Origin: Closterium sp. NIES-65
Taxonomy: Eukaryota; Streptophyta; Zygnematophyceae; Desmidiales; Closteriaceae
Direction: 5' to 3'
Length of the DNA stretch: 64,000 nucleotides
NCBI GenBank assembly: GCA_948144175.1
Contig: CANXME010002473.1
Span: 1-64,000, forward strand
Shown: positions 40,736-52,100 of the stretch, piece by piece
Numbering within the stretch: position 1 is the first letter of the stretch
Layout of the letters: each line of letters opens with the position of its first letter
Program-made: the position numbers and the translations under genes
The notes under the pieces: model-generated
Database searches by the model: none
Told to the model about the DNA's origin: nothing
What the model saw: the letters and a program-made list of their open reading frames with translations, nothing else

Positions 40736-43700
40736 CATTTGCACTTTAAGTTCCCATACTGACCGACCTGGCCAATGCACCATTTTCCATATACATATGC
40801 ATTAGATTCCTTTCGAACCTTGTAAGCTCTCTAGATTTATATATTTCCCACCTTCTGATCGAGTGAGAGTGCTAGATTCCCTTTACTTTTTGAGAAATGA
40901 GCGTTTCCGTTCTCCTTGGCCCTACGTGCACTATAAGTGCGAAATGCCGGCCAGACTGGCTGATGCACAATTTTCTCTACACATGTGCGTTAGTTACCTT
41001 TCAAACCCTTACGTTCACTAGATGAATTTATTTCCTACTTTCTATTTGAGTGAGACCACTAGATTCCGTGTACTATGCGAGATCTGAGCGCTTCCGTTCT
41101 CCCTGGCATTTGCACTCTAAGTTCCCATACTGACCGACCTGGCCAATGCACCATTTTCCATATACATATGCATTAGATTCCTTTCGAACCTTATTAGCTC
41201 ACTATAATTATATATTTCCCACCTTCTGATCGAGTGAGACCGCTGGATTCCCTCTACTTTTTGAGAAATGAGCGTTTCCGTACTCCTTGGCCCTAGTTGC
41301 ACTAAAAGTGCGAAATGCCGGCCAGACTGGCCGATGCACCATTTTCTCTACACATGTGTGTTAGTTACCTTTCAAACCCTTACGTTCACTAGATGAATTT
41401 ATTTCCTACCTTCTATTTGAGTGAGACCACTAGATTCTGTGTACTATGCGAGATCTGAGCGCTTCCGTTCTCCATGGCATTTGCACTCTAAGTTCCCATA
41501 CTGACCGACCTGGCCAATGCACCATTTTCCATATACATATGCATTAGATTCCTTTCGAACCTTATTAGCTTACTAGATTTATATATTTCCCACCTTCTGA
41601 TCAAGTGAGACCGCTAGATTCCCTCTACTTTTCGAGAAATGAGCGTTTCCGTTCTCCTTGGCCCTAGTTGCACTATAAGTGCGAAATGCCGGCCAGACTG
41701 GCCGATGCACAATTTTCTCTACACATGTGCGTTAGTTACCTTTCAAACCCTTACGTTCACTAGATGAATTTATTTCCTACTTTCTATTTGAGTGAGACCA
41801 CTTGATTCCGTGTACTATGCGAGATCTGAGCGCTTCCGTTCTCCCTGGCATTTGCATTTTAAGTTCCGATACTGACCGACCTGGCCAATGCACCATTTTC
41901 TCTATACATGTGCATTGAATACATTTCAAACCTTTTTAGCTGACTAGATTTATATATTTCCCACCTTCTGATCGAGTGAGATCGTTAGATTCCCTCCACT
42001 TTTTGAGAAACGAGCGTTTCCGTTCTCCCTGGCCCCACCTGCACTATGAGTGCGAAATGCCGGCCAGACTGGCCGATGCACCATTTTCTCTACACATGTG
42101 CGTTAGTTACCTTTCAAACCCTTACGTTCACTAGATGAATATATTTCCTATCTTATATTTGAGTGAGATCACTAGATTCCGTGTATTATGCGAGATCTGA
42201 GCGGTTCCGTTCTCCCAGGCATTTGCACTCTAAGTTCCCATACTGACCGACCTGGCCAATGCACCACTTTCGATATACATATGCATTAGATTCCTTCGGA
42301 ACCTTATTAGCTCACTAGATTTATATATTTCCCACCTTCTGATCGAGTGAGACCGCTAGATTCCCTTTACTTTTTGAGAAATGAGCGTTTCCGTTCTCCT
42401 TGGCCCTACTTGCACTATAAGTGCGAAATGCCGGCCAGACTGGCCGATGCACCATTTTCTCTACACATGTGCGTTAGTTACCTTTCAAACCTTTACGTTC
42501 ACTAGATGAATTTATTTTCTACCTTCTATTTGAGTGAGACCACTAGATTCCGTGTACTATGCGAGATCTGAGCGCTTCCGTTCTCCCTGGCATTTGCACT
42601 CTAAGTTCCCATACTGACCGACCTGGCCAATGCACCATTTTCCATATACATATGCATTAGATTCCTTTCGAACCTTATTAGCTCACTAGATTTATATATT
42701 TCCCACCTTTTGATCGAGTGAGACCGCTAGATTCCCTCTACTTTTTGAGAAATGAGCGTTTCCGTTCTCCTTGGCCCTAGTTGCACTATAAGTGCGAAAT
42801 GCCGGCCAGACTGGCCGATGCACAATTTTCTCTACACATGTGCGTTAGTTACCTTTCAAACCCTTACGTTCACTAGATGAATATATTTCCTATTTTCTAT
42901 TTGAGTGAGACCACTTGATTCCGTGTACTATGTGAGATCTGAGCGCTTGCGTTCTCCCTAGCATTTGCATTTTAAGTTCCGATACTGACCGACCTGGCCA
43001 ATGCACTATTTTCTCTATACATGTGCGTTGAATACATTTCAAACCTTTTTAGCTGATTAGATTTATATATTTCCCACCTTCTGATTGAGTGAGACTGTTA
43101 GATTCCCTCTACTTTTTGAGAAACGAGCGTTTCCGTTCTCCCTGGCCCCACCTGCACTATGAGTGCGAAATGCCGGCCAGACTGGCCGATGCACCATTAT
43201 CTCTACACATGTGCGTTAGTTACCTTTCAAAACCTTACGTTCACTAGATGAATATATTTCCTACCTGATATTTGAGTGAGACCACTAGATTCCGTGTATT
43301 ATACGAGATCTGAGCGGTTCCGTTCTCCCAGGCATTTGCACTCTAAGTTCCCATACTGACCGACCTGGCCAATGCACCACTTTCCATATACATATGCATT
43401 AGATTCCTTCCGAACCTTATTAGCTCACTAGATTTATATATTTCCCACCTTCTGATCAAGTCAGACCGCTAGATTCCCTTTACTTTTTGAGAAATGAGTG
43501 TTTTTGTTTTCCTTGGCCCTACTTGCACTATAAGTGCGAAATGCCAGCCAGACTGGCCGATGCACCATTTTCTCTACACATGTGCGTTAGTTACCTTTCA
43601 AACCCTTACGTTCACTAGATGAATTTATTTCCTACCTTCTATTTGAGTGAGACCACTATATTCCGTGTACTATGCGAGATCTGAGCGCTTCCGTTCTCCC

Positions 43701-46700
43701 TGGCATTTGCACTCCAAGTTCCCATACTGACCGACCTGGCCAATGCACCATTTTCCATATACATATGCATTAGATTCCTTTCGAACCTTATTAGCTCACT
43801 AGATTTATATATTTCCCACCTTCTGATCGAGTGAGACCGCTAGATTCCCTCTTCTTTTCGAGAAATGAGCGTTTCCGTTCTCCTTGGCCCTACTTGCACT
43901 ACAAGTGCGAAATGCCGGCTAGACTGGCCGATGCACCATTTTCTCTACACATGTGCGTTAGTTACCTTTCAAACCCTTACGTTCACTATATGAATTTTTT
44001 TCCTACCTTCTATTTGAGTGAGACCAGTAGATTTCGTGTACTATGCGAGATCTGAGCGCTTCCGTTCTCCCTGGCATTTGCACTCTAAGTTCCCATACTG
44101 ACCGACCTGGCCTATGCACCATTTTCCATATACATATGCATTAGACTCCTTTCGAACCTTATTAGCTCACTAGATAAATATATTTTCCACCTTCTGATCA
44201 AGTGAGATTGCTAGATTCCCTCTACTTTTTGAGAAATGAGCGTTTCCGTTCTCCTTGGCCCTACTTGCACTATAAGTGCGAAATGCCGGCCAGACTGGCC
44301 GATGCACAATTTTCTCTACACATGTGCGTTAGTTACCTTTCAAACCCTTACGTTCACTAGATGAATATATTTCCTACTTTCTATTTGAGTGAGACCCCTT
44401 GATTCCGTGTACTATGCGAGATCTGAGCGCTTCCGTTCTCCCTGGCATCTGCATTTTAAGTTCCGATACTGACCGACCTGGCCAATGCACCATTTTCTCT
44501 ATATATGTGCGTTGAATACATTTCAAACCTTTTTAGCTGACTAGATTTATATATTTCCCACCTTCTGATCGAGTGAGACCGTTAGATTCTCTCTACTTTT
44601 TGAGAAACGAGCGTTTCCGTTCTCCCTGGCCCCACCGGCACTATGAGTGCGAAATGCCGGCCAGACTGGCCGATGCACCATTTTCTCTACACATGTACGT
44701 TAGTTACCTTTCAAACCCTTACGTTCACTGGATGAATAAATTTCCTACCTTATATTTGAGTGAGACCACTAGATTCCGTGTATTTTGCGAGATCTGAGCG
44801 GTTCCGTTCTCCGAGGCATTTGCACTCCAAGTTCCCATACTGACCGACCTGGCCAATGCACCATTTTCCATATACATATGCATTAGATTCCTTTCGAAAC
44901 TTATTAGCTCACTAGATTTATATATTTCCCACCTTCTGATCGAGTGAGACTGCTAGATTCCCTCTACTTTTTTAGAAATGAGCGTTTCCGTTCTCCTTGG
45001 CCCTACTTGCACTATAAGTGCGAAATGCCAGCCAGACTGGCCGATGCACCATTTTCTCTACACATGTGCGTTAGTTACCTTTCAAACCCTTACGTTCACT
45101 AGATGAATTTATTTCCTACCTTCTATTTGTGTGAGACCACTAGATTCCGTGTACTATGCGAGATCTGAGCGCTTCCGTTCTCCCTGGCATTTGCACTCTA
45201 AGTTCCCATACTTACCGACCTGGCCAATGCACCATTTTCCATATACATATGCATTAGATTCCTTTCAAACCTTATTAGCTCACTAGATTTATATATTTCC
45301 CACCTTCTGATCGAGTGAGACCGCTAGATTCCCTCTACTTTTTGAGAAATAAGCATTTCCGTTCTCCTTGGCCCTAGTTGCACTATGAGTGCGAAATGCC
45401 GGCCAGACTGGCCGATGCACAATTTTCTCTACACATGTGCGTTAGTTACCTTTCAAACCCTTACGTTCACTAGATGAATATATTTCCTACTTTCTATTTG
45501 AGTGAGACCCCTTGATTCCGTGTACTATGCGAGATCTGAGCGCTTCCGTTCTCCCTGGCATCTGCATTTTAAGTTCCGATACTGACCGACCTGGCCAATG
45601 CACCATTTTCTCTATACATGTGCGTTGAATACATTTCAAACCTTTTTAGCTGACTAGATTTATATATTTCCCACCTTCTGATCGAGTGAGACCGTTAGAT
45701 TCCCTCTATTTTTTGAGAAACGAGCGTTTCCGTTCTCCCTGGCCCCACCTGCACTATGAGTGCGAAATGCCGGCCAGACTGGCCGATGCACCATTTTCTC
45801 TACACATGTGCGTTAGTTACCTTTCAAACCCTTACGTTCACTAGATGAATTTATTTCCTACCTTCTATTTGTGTGAGACCACTAGATTCCGTGTACTATG
45901 CGAGATCTGAGCGCTTCCGTTCTCCCTGGCATTTGCACTCTAAGTTCCCATACTTACCGACCTGGCCAATGCACCATTTTCCATATACATATGCATTAGA
46001 TTCCTTTCGAACCTTATTAGCTCACTAGATTTATATATTTCCCACCTTCTGATCGAGTGAGACCGCTAGATTCCCTCTACTTTTTGAGAAATAAGCATTT
46101 CCGTTCTCCTTGGCCCTAGTTGCACTATCAGTGCGAAATGCCGGCCAGACTGGCCGATGCACAATTTTCTCTCCACATGTGCGTTAGTTACCTTTCAAAC
46201 CTTTTCGTTCACTAGATGAATATATTTCCTACTTTCTATTTGAGTGAGACCACTTGATTCCGTGTACTATGCGAGATCTGAGCGCTTCCGTTCTCCCTGG
46301 CATTTGCATTTTAAGTTCCGATACTGACCGACCTGGCCAATGCACCATTTTCTCTATAGATGTGCGTTGAATACATTTCAAACCTTTTTAGCTGACTAGA
46401 TTTATATATTTCCCACCTTCTGATTGAGTCAGACTGTTAGATTCCCTCTACTTTTTGAGAAACGAGCGTTTCTGTTCTCCCTGGCCCCACCTGTTTTATG
46501 AGTGCGAAATGCCGGCCAGACTGGCCGATGCACCATTTTCTCTACACATGTGCGTTAGTTACCTTTCAAACCCTTACGTTCACTAGATGAATATATGTCC
46601 TACCTTATATTTGAGTAAGACCACTAGATTCCGTATATTGTGCGAGATTTGAGCGGTTCCGTTCTCCCAGGCATTTGCACTCTAAGTTCCCATACTGACC

Positions 46701-49700
46701 GACCTGGCCAGGCACCACTTTCCATATACATATGCATTAGATTCCTTCCGAACCTTATTAGCTCACTAGGTTTATAGGGTTTAGGGTGAGTGAGTATACA
46801 TATACATATACATATTATCTCCCACCTTCTGATCGAGTGAGACCGCTAGATTCCCTTTACTTTTTGAGAAATGAGTGTTTCCGTTCTCCTTGGCCCTACT
46901 TGCACTATAAGTGCGAAATGCCGGCCAGACTGGCCGATGCACCATTTTCTCTATACATGTGCGTTAGTTACCTTTCAAACCCTTATGTTCGCTAGATGAA
47001 TTTATTTCCTACATTCTATTTGAGTGAGACCACTAGATTCCGTGTACTATGCGTGATGTGAGCGCTTCCGTTCTCCCTGGCATTTGCACTCTAAGTTCCC
47101 ATACTGACCGACCTGGCCAATGCACCATTTTTCATATACATATGCATTAGATTCCTTTTGAACCTTATTAGCTCACTAGATTTATATATTTCCCACCTTC
47201 TGATCAAGTGAGACCGCTAGATTCCCATTACTTTTTGAGAAATGAGCGTTTCCGTTCTCCTTGGCCCTACTTGCACTATAAGTGCGAAATGCCGGCAAGA
47301 CTGGCCGATGCACCATTTTCTCTACACATGTGCGTTAGTTACCTTTCAAACCCTTACGTTCACTAGATGAATTTATTTCCTACCTTCTATTTGAGTGCGA
47401 CCACTAGATTCCGTGTACTATGCCAGATCTGAGCGCTTCCGTTCTCCCTGGCATTTGCACTCTAAGTTCCCATACTGACCGACCTGGCCAATGCACCATT
47501 TTCCATATACATATACATTAGATTCCTTTCGAACCTTATTAGCTCACCAGATTTATATATTTTCCACCTTCTGATCGAGTGAGACCGCTAGATTCCCTCT
47601 ACTTTTTGAGAAATGAGCGTTTCCGTTCTCCTTGGCCCTACGTGCACTATAAGTGCGAAATGCCGGCCAGACTGGCCGATGCACAATTTTCTCTACACAT
47701 ATGCGTTAGTTACTTTTCAAACCCTTACGTTCACTAGATGAATATATTTCCTACTTTCTATTTGAGTGAGACCACTTGATTCCGTGTACTATGCGAGATC
47801 TGAGCGCTTCCGTTCTCCCTGGCATTTGCATTTTAAGTTCCGATACTGACCGACCTGACCAATGCACCATTTTATATATACATGTGCGTTGAATACATTT
47901 CCATCTACTTTTTGAGAAACGATCGTTTCCGTTCTCCCTGGCCCCACTTGCACTATGAGTGCGAAATGCCGGCCAGACTGGCCGATGCACCATTTTCTCT
48001 ACACATGTGCGTTAGTTACCTTTTCAAACCCTTACGTTCACTAGATGAATATATTTCCTACCTTATATTTGAGTGAGACCACTAGATTCCGTGTATTATG
48101 CGAGATCTGAGCGGCTCCGTTCTCCCAGGCATTTGCACTCTAAGTGCCCATACTGACCGACATGGCCAATGCACCACTTTCCATATACATATGCATTAGA
48201 TTTCTTCCGAACCTTATTAGCTCACTAGATTTATATATTTCCCACCTTCTGATCGAGTGAGACCGCTAGATTCCCTTTAGTTTTTGAGAAATGAGCGTTT
48301 CCGTTCTCCTTGGCCCTACTTGCACTATAAGTGCGAAATGCCGGCCAGACTGGCCGATGCACCATTTTCTCTACACATGTGCGTTAGTTACCTTTCAAAC
48401 CCTTACGTTCACTAGATACATATATTTCCTACTTTCTATTTGAGTGAGACCACTTGATTCCGTGTACTATGCGAGATCTGAGCGCTTCCGTTCTCCCTGG
48501 CATTTGCATTTTATGTTCCGATACTGACCGACCTGGCCAATGCACCATTTTCTCTATACATGTGCGTTGAATACATTTCAAACCTTTTTAGCTGACTAGA
48601 TTTATATATTTCCCACCTTCTGATCGAGTGACACCGTTAGATTCCCTCTTCCTTTTTGAGAAACGAGCGTTTCCGTTCTCCCTAGCCCCACCTGCACTAT
48701 GAGTGCGAAATGCCGGCCAGACTGGCCGATGCACCATTTTCTCTACACATGTGCGTTAGTTACCTTTCAAACCCTTACGTTCACTAGATGAATATATTTC
48801 CTACCTTATATTTGAGTGAGACCACTAGATTCCGTGTATTATGCGAGATCTGAGCAGTTCCGTTCTCCCAGGCATTTGCACTCTAAGTTCCCATACTGAC
48901 CGACCTGGCCAATGCACCACTTTCCATATACATATGCATTACATTCCTTCCGAACCTTATTAGCTCACTAGATTTATATATTTCCCACCTTCTGATCGAG
49001 TGAGCCGGTTAGATTCCCTTTATTTTTTGAGAAATGAGCGTTTCCATTCTCCTTGACCCTACTTGCACTATAAGTGCGAAATGCCGGCCAGACTGGCAGA
49101 TGCACCATTTTCTCTACACATGTGCGTTAGTTACCTTTCAAACCCTTACGTTGAGTAGATGAATTTATTTCTTACCTTTTATTTCAGTGAGACCACTAGA
49201 TTCCGTGTGCTATGCGAGATCTGAGCGCTTCCGTTCTCCCTGGCATTTGCACTCTAAGTTCCCATACTGACCGACCTGGCCAATGCACCATTTTCCATAT
49301 ACATATGCATTGAATTCCTTTCGAACCTTATTAGCTCACTAGATTTATATATTTCCCACCTTGTGATCGAGTGAGACCGCTAGATTCCCTTTACTTTTTG
49401 AGAAATGAGCGTTTCCGTTCTCCTTGGCCCTACTTGCACTATAAGTGCGAAATGCCGGCCAGACTGGCCGATGCACCATTTTCTCTACACATGTGCGTTA
49501 ATTACCTTTCAAACCCTTACGTTCACTAGATGAATATATTTCCTACCTTTTTTTTGAGTGAGACCACTAGATTCCGTGTATTATGCGAGATCTGAGCGGT
49601 TCCGTTCTCCCAGGCATTTGCACTCTAAGTTCCCATACTGACCGACCTGGCCAATGCACCACTTTCCATATACATATGCATTAGATTCCTTCCGAACCTT

Positions 49701-50205
49701 ATTAGCTCACTAGATTTATATATTTCCCACCTTCTGATCGAGTGAGACCGCTAGATTCCCTCTACTTTTTGAGAAATGAGCGTTTCCGTTCTCCTTGGCC
49801 CTACTTGCACTATAGGTGCGAAATGCCGGCCAGACTGGCCGATGCACCATTTTCTCTACACATGTGCGTTAATTACCTTTCAAACCCTTACGTTCACTAG
49901 ATGAATATATTTCCTACATTATATTTGAGTGAGAACACTAGATTCCGTGTACTATGCGAGATCTGAGCGCTTCCGTTCTCCCTGGCATTTGCACTCTAAG
50001 TTCCCATACTGACCGACCTGGCCAATGCACCATTTTCCATATACATATGCATTAGATTCCTTTCAAACCTTATTAGCTCACTAGATTTATATATTTCCCA
50101 CGTTTTGATCGAGTAAGACCGCTAGATTCCCTCTACTTTTTGAGAAATGAGCGTTTCCGTTCTCCTTGGCCCTAGTTGCACTATAAGTGCGAAATGCCGG
50201 CCAGA
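40736..50205. repeat. Segmental duplication within the satellite, copy 2
   Basis: Counterpart of 20,598-33,300. It is shorter because whole dimers are missing (for example seven near its start) and because the 1,419-bp tandem duplication of copy 1 is single here (marker near 47,895). It also holds extra dimers (near 42-46 kb) and the telomere-motif island near 46,775 that copy 1 lacks. Confidence 0.75.
46771..46818. repeat. Interstitial telomere-motif island with ATACAT microsatellite
   Basis: A satellite A half is interrupted by ~40 extra bp: TAGGGTTTAGGG at 46,775-46,786 (nearly two units of plant-type TTTAGGG), then GTGAGTGAG, then about four ATACAT-type units, rejoining the satellite at TCTCCCACC. 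The matching site in the duplicated copy (about 27,001-27,016) has ordinary satellite, so this is an insertion in this copy. Confidence 0.8.
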
Positions 50206-51714
50206 CTGGCCGATGCACCATTTTCTCTACACATGTGCGTTAGTTACCTTTCAAACCCTTACGTTCACTAGATGAATATATTTCCTACCTTCTATTTGAG
50301 TGAGACCACTAGATTCCGTGTACTATGCGAGATCTGAGCGCTTCCGTTCTCCCTGGCATTTGCACTCTAAGTTCCCATACTGACCGACCTGGCCAATGCA
50401 CCTTTTTCCATATACATATGCATTAGATTCCTTTCGAACCTTATTAGCTCACTAGATTTATATATTTCCCACCTTGTGATCGAGTGAGACCGCTAGATTC
50501 CCTCTACTTTTTGAGAAATGAGCGTTTCCGTTCTCCTTGGCCCTAGTTGCACTATAAGTGCGAAATGCCGGCCAGACTCGCCGATGCACAATTTTCTCTA
50601 CACATGTGCGTTAGTTACCTTTTAAACCCTTACGTTCACTAGATGAATATATTTCCTACTTTCTATTTGAGTGAGACCACTTGATTCCGTGTACTATGCG
50701 AGATCTGAGCGCTTCCGTTCTCCCTGGCATTTGCATTTTAAGTTCCGATACTGACCGACCTGGCCAATGCCCATTTTCTCTATACATGTGCGTTGAATAC
50801 ATTTTAAACCTTTTTAGCTGACTATATTTATATATTTCCCACCTTCTGATCGAGTGAGACCGTTAGATTCCCTCTACTTTTTGAGAAACAAGCGTTTCCG
50901 TTCTCCCTGGCCCCACCTGCACTATGAGTGCGAAATGCCGGCCAGACTGGCCGATGCACCATTTTCTCTACACATGTGCGTTAGTTACCTTTCAAACCAT
51001 TACGTTCACTAGATGAATATATTTCCTACCTTATATTTGAGTGAGACCACTAGATTCCGTGTATTATGCGAGATCTGAGTGGTTCCGTTCTCCCAGGCAT
51101 TTGCACTCTAAGTTCCCATACTGACCGACCTGGCCAATGCACCACTTTCCATATACATATGCATTAGATTCCTTCCGAACCTTATTAGCTCACTAGATTT
51201 ATATATTTTCCACCTTCTGATTGAGTGAGACCGCTAGATTCCCTTTACTTTCTGAGAAATGAGCGTTTCCGTTCTCCTTGGCCCTACTTGCACTATAAGT
51301 GCGAAATGCCGGCCAGACTGGCCGATGCACCATTTTCTCTACACATGTGCGTTAGTTACCTTTCAAACCCTTACGTTCACTAGATGAATATATTTCCTAC
51401 CTTCTATTTGAGTGAGACCACTAGATTCCGTGTACTATGCGAGATCTGAGCGCTTCCGTTCTCCCTGGCATTTGCACTCTAAGTTCCCATACTGACCGAC
51501 CTGGCCAATGCACCATTTTCCATATACATATGCATTAGATTCCTTTCGAACCTTATTAGCTCACTAGTTTTATATATTTCCTACCTTCTGATCGAGTGAG
51601 ACTGCTAGATTCCCTCTACTTTTTGAGAAATGAGCGTTTCCGTTCTCCTTGGCCCTAGTTGCACTATAAGTGCGAAATGCCGGCCAGACTGGCCGATGCA
51701 CAATTTTCTCTACA

Positions 51715-51732
51715 ATTTTCTCCCTAAACCCG
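51715..51732. repeat. Second telomere-motif island, CCCTAAACCC
   Basis: Ordinary satellite reads CTCTACACATGTGCG. Here an 18-bp segment replaces one base. It starts with a repeat of the neighbouring ACAATTTTCTC and ends CCCTAAACCC (51,722-51,731), the complement of the plant telomere repeat. It lies 36 bp left of the retrotransposon. A short local duplication plus telomeric bases is a typical end-joining repair scar. Confidence 0.75.
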
Positions 51733-51762
51733 ATGTGCGTTAGTTACCTTTCAAACCCTTTC

Positions 51763-51767
51763 CTACT
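51763..51767. repeat. Target-site duplication, left (CTACT)
   Basis: CTACT immediately outside the 3' LTR, identical to 59,047-59,051. Five bp is the usual copia integrase stagger. The target is a satellite B half of the ~22-bp-deletion class. Confidence 0.95.
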
Positions 51768-51894
51768 TGTGAAAAGAATGAACAGGAATGAATGACTAAG
51801 GAAAGATTGGGTACAAATACAACCCTAGAAACCCTGTACCCCATATGTGCTACCCCACTATAGCCTACAGCAACTATGTCATATAAATCTGACA
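51768..51894 (-). repeat. 3' LTR of the copia element (127 bp)
   Basis: Plus strand begins TGTGAAAAGAATG and ends AAATCTGACA. It matches the 58,920-59,046 copy except for one base (GATTGGGTAC here, GATTGAGTAC there). On the element's own strand it is the downstream LTR and should supply the transcript 3' end; I could not place a polyadenylation site with confidence. Confidence 0.97.
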
Positions 51895-51906
51895 CACCCC
51901 CATAGG
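51895..51906 (-). other. Polypurine tract
   Basis: In element orientation CCTATGGGGGTG directly precedes the 3' LTR. A purine-rich, RNase H-resistant tract at this position primes plus-strand synthesis. It is short and contains a T, so assignment rests mainly on position. Confidence 0.65.
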
Positions 51907-52100
51907 CAAAGTGGGGGAGAACAAGGGGTCACAAGACCAGTCAGGCAAAGCAAAGCAAGCTCAGGGTGGATCACAAAGTCACCACACAGTCCGAGCACAA
52001 GAGTAGGGCCAGAGGCCAGTTCACATGCAGGAGTACAGACATATATATAGAACTAGACAAGCAAGAGCAGGCATAAATATATGTCACAGTACAAGTGAAG
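51907..52100 (-). other. 3' untranslated region of the copia element
   Basis: About 190 bp between the Gag-Pol stop (TGA, 52,101-52,103 on the minus strand) and the polypurine tract. No further coding region (for example an env-like frame) or recognisable element is present. Confidence 0.8.

Larger units (their letters stand above)
20227..51767. repeat. 371-bp dimeric satellite array (left part, ~85 units)
   Basis: Tandem array with a 371-bp period; CATTTGCACT recurs at 20,227, 20,598 and 20,969, and then regularly. 31,541 bp corresponds to about 85 units. Each unit has two related halves sharing TGCACCATTTTC, CACTAGAT, TATTTCC, GAGTGAGACC, CTAGATTCC and TTCCGTTCTCC. The A half has at least three classes: CTCTAAGTTCCCATAC with CATATGCATTAG; ATTTTAAGTTCCGATAC with GTGCGTTGAATAC; and a CACCACTTTCC with CTTCCGAACC class. 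B halves also vary (TATTATGCGAG against TACTATGCGAG). The scattered 61-80-codon open frames are chance frames that recur because the DNA repeats. No gene, tRNA or other element is seen within it apart from the telomere-motif islands listed separately. Confidence 0.95.

Noticed and set aside
20227..51767. CRISPR-like regular spacing
   Set aside because: The whole 371 bp repeats, with no unique spacers between short repeats, and there are no cas genes. This is a satellite.
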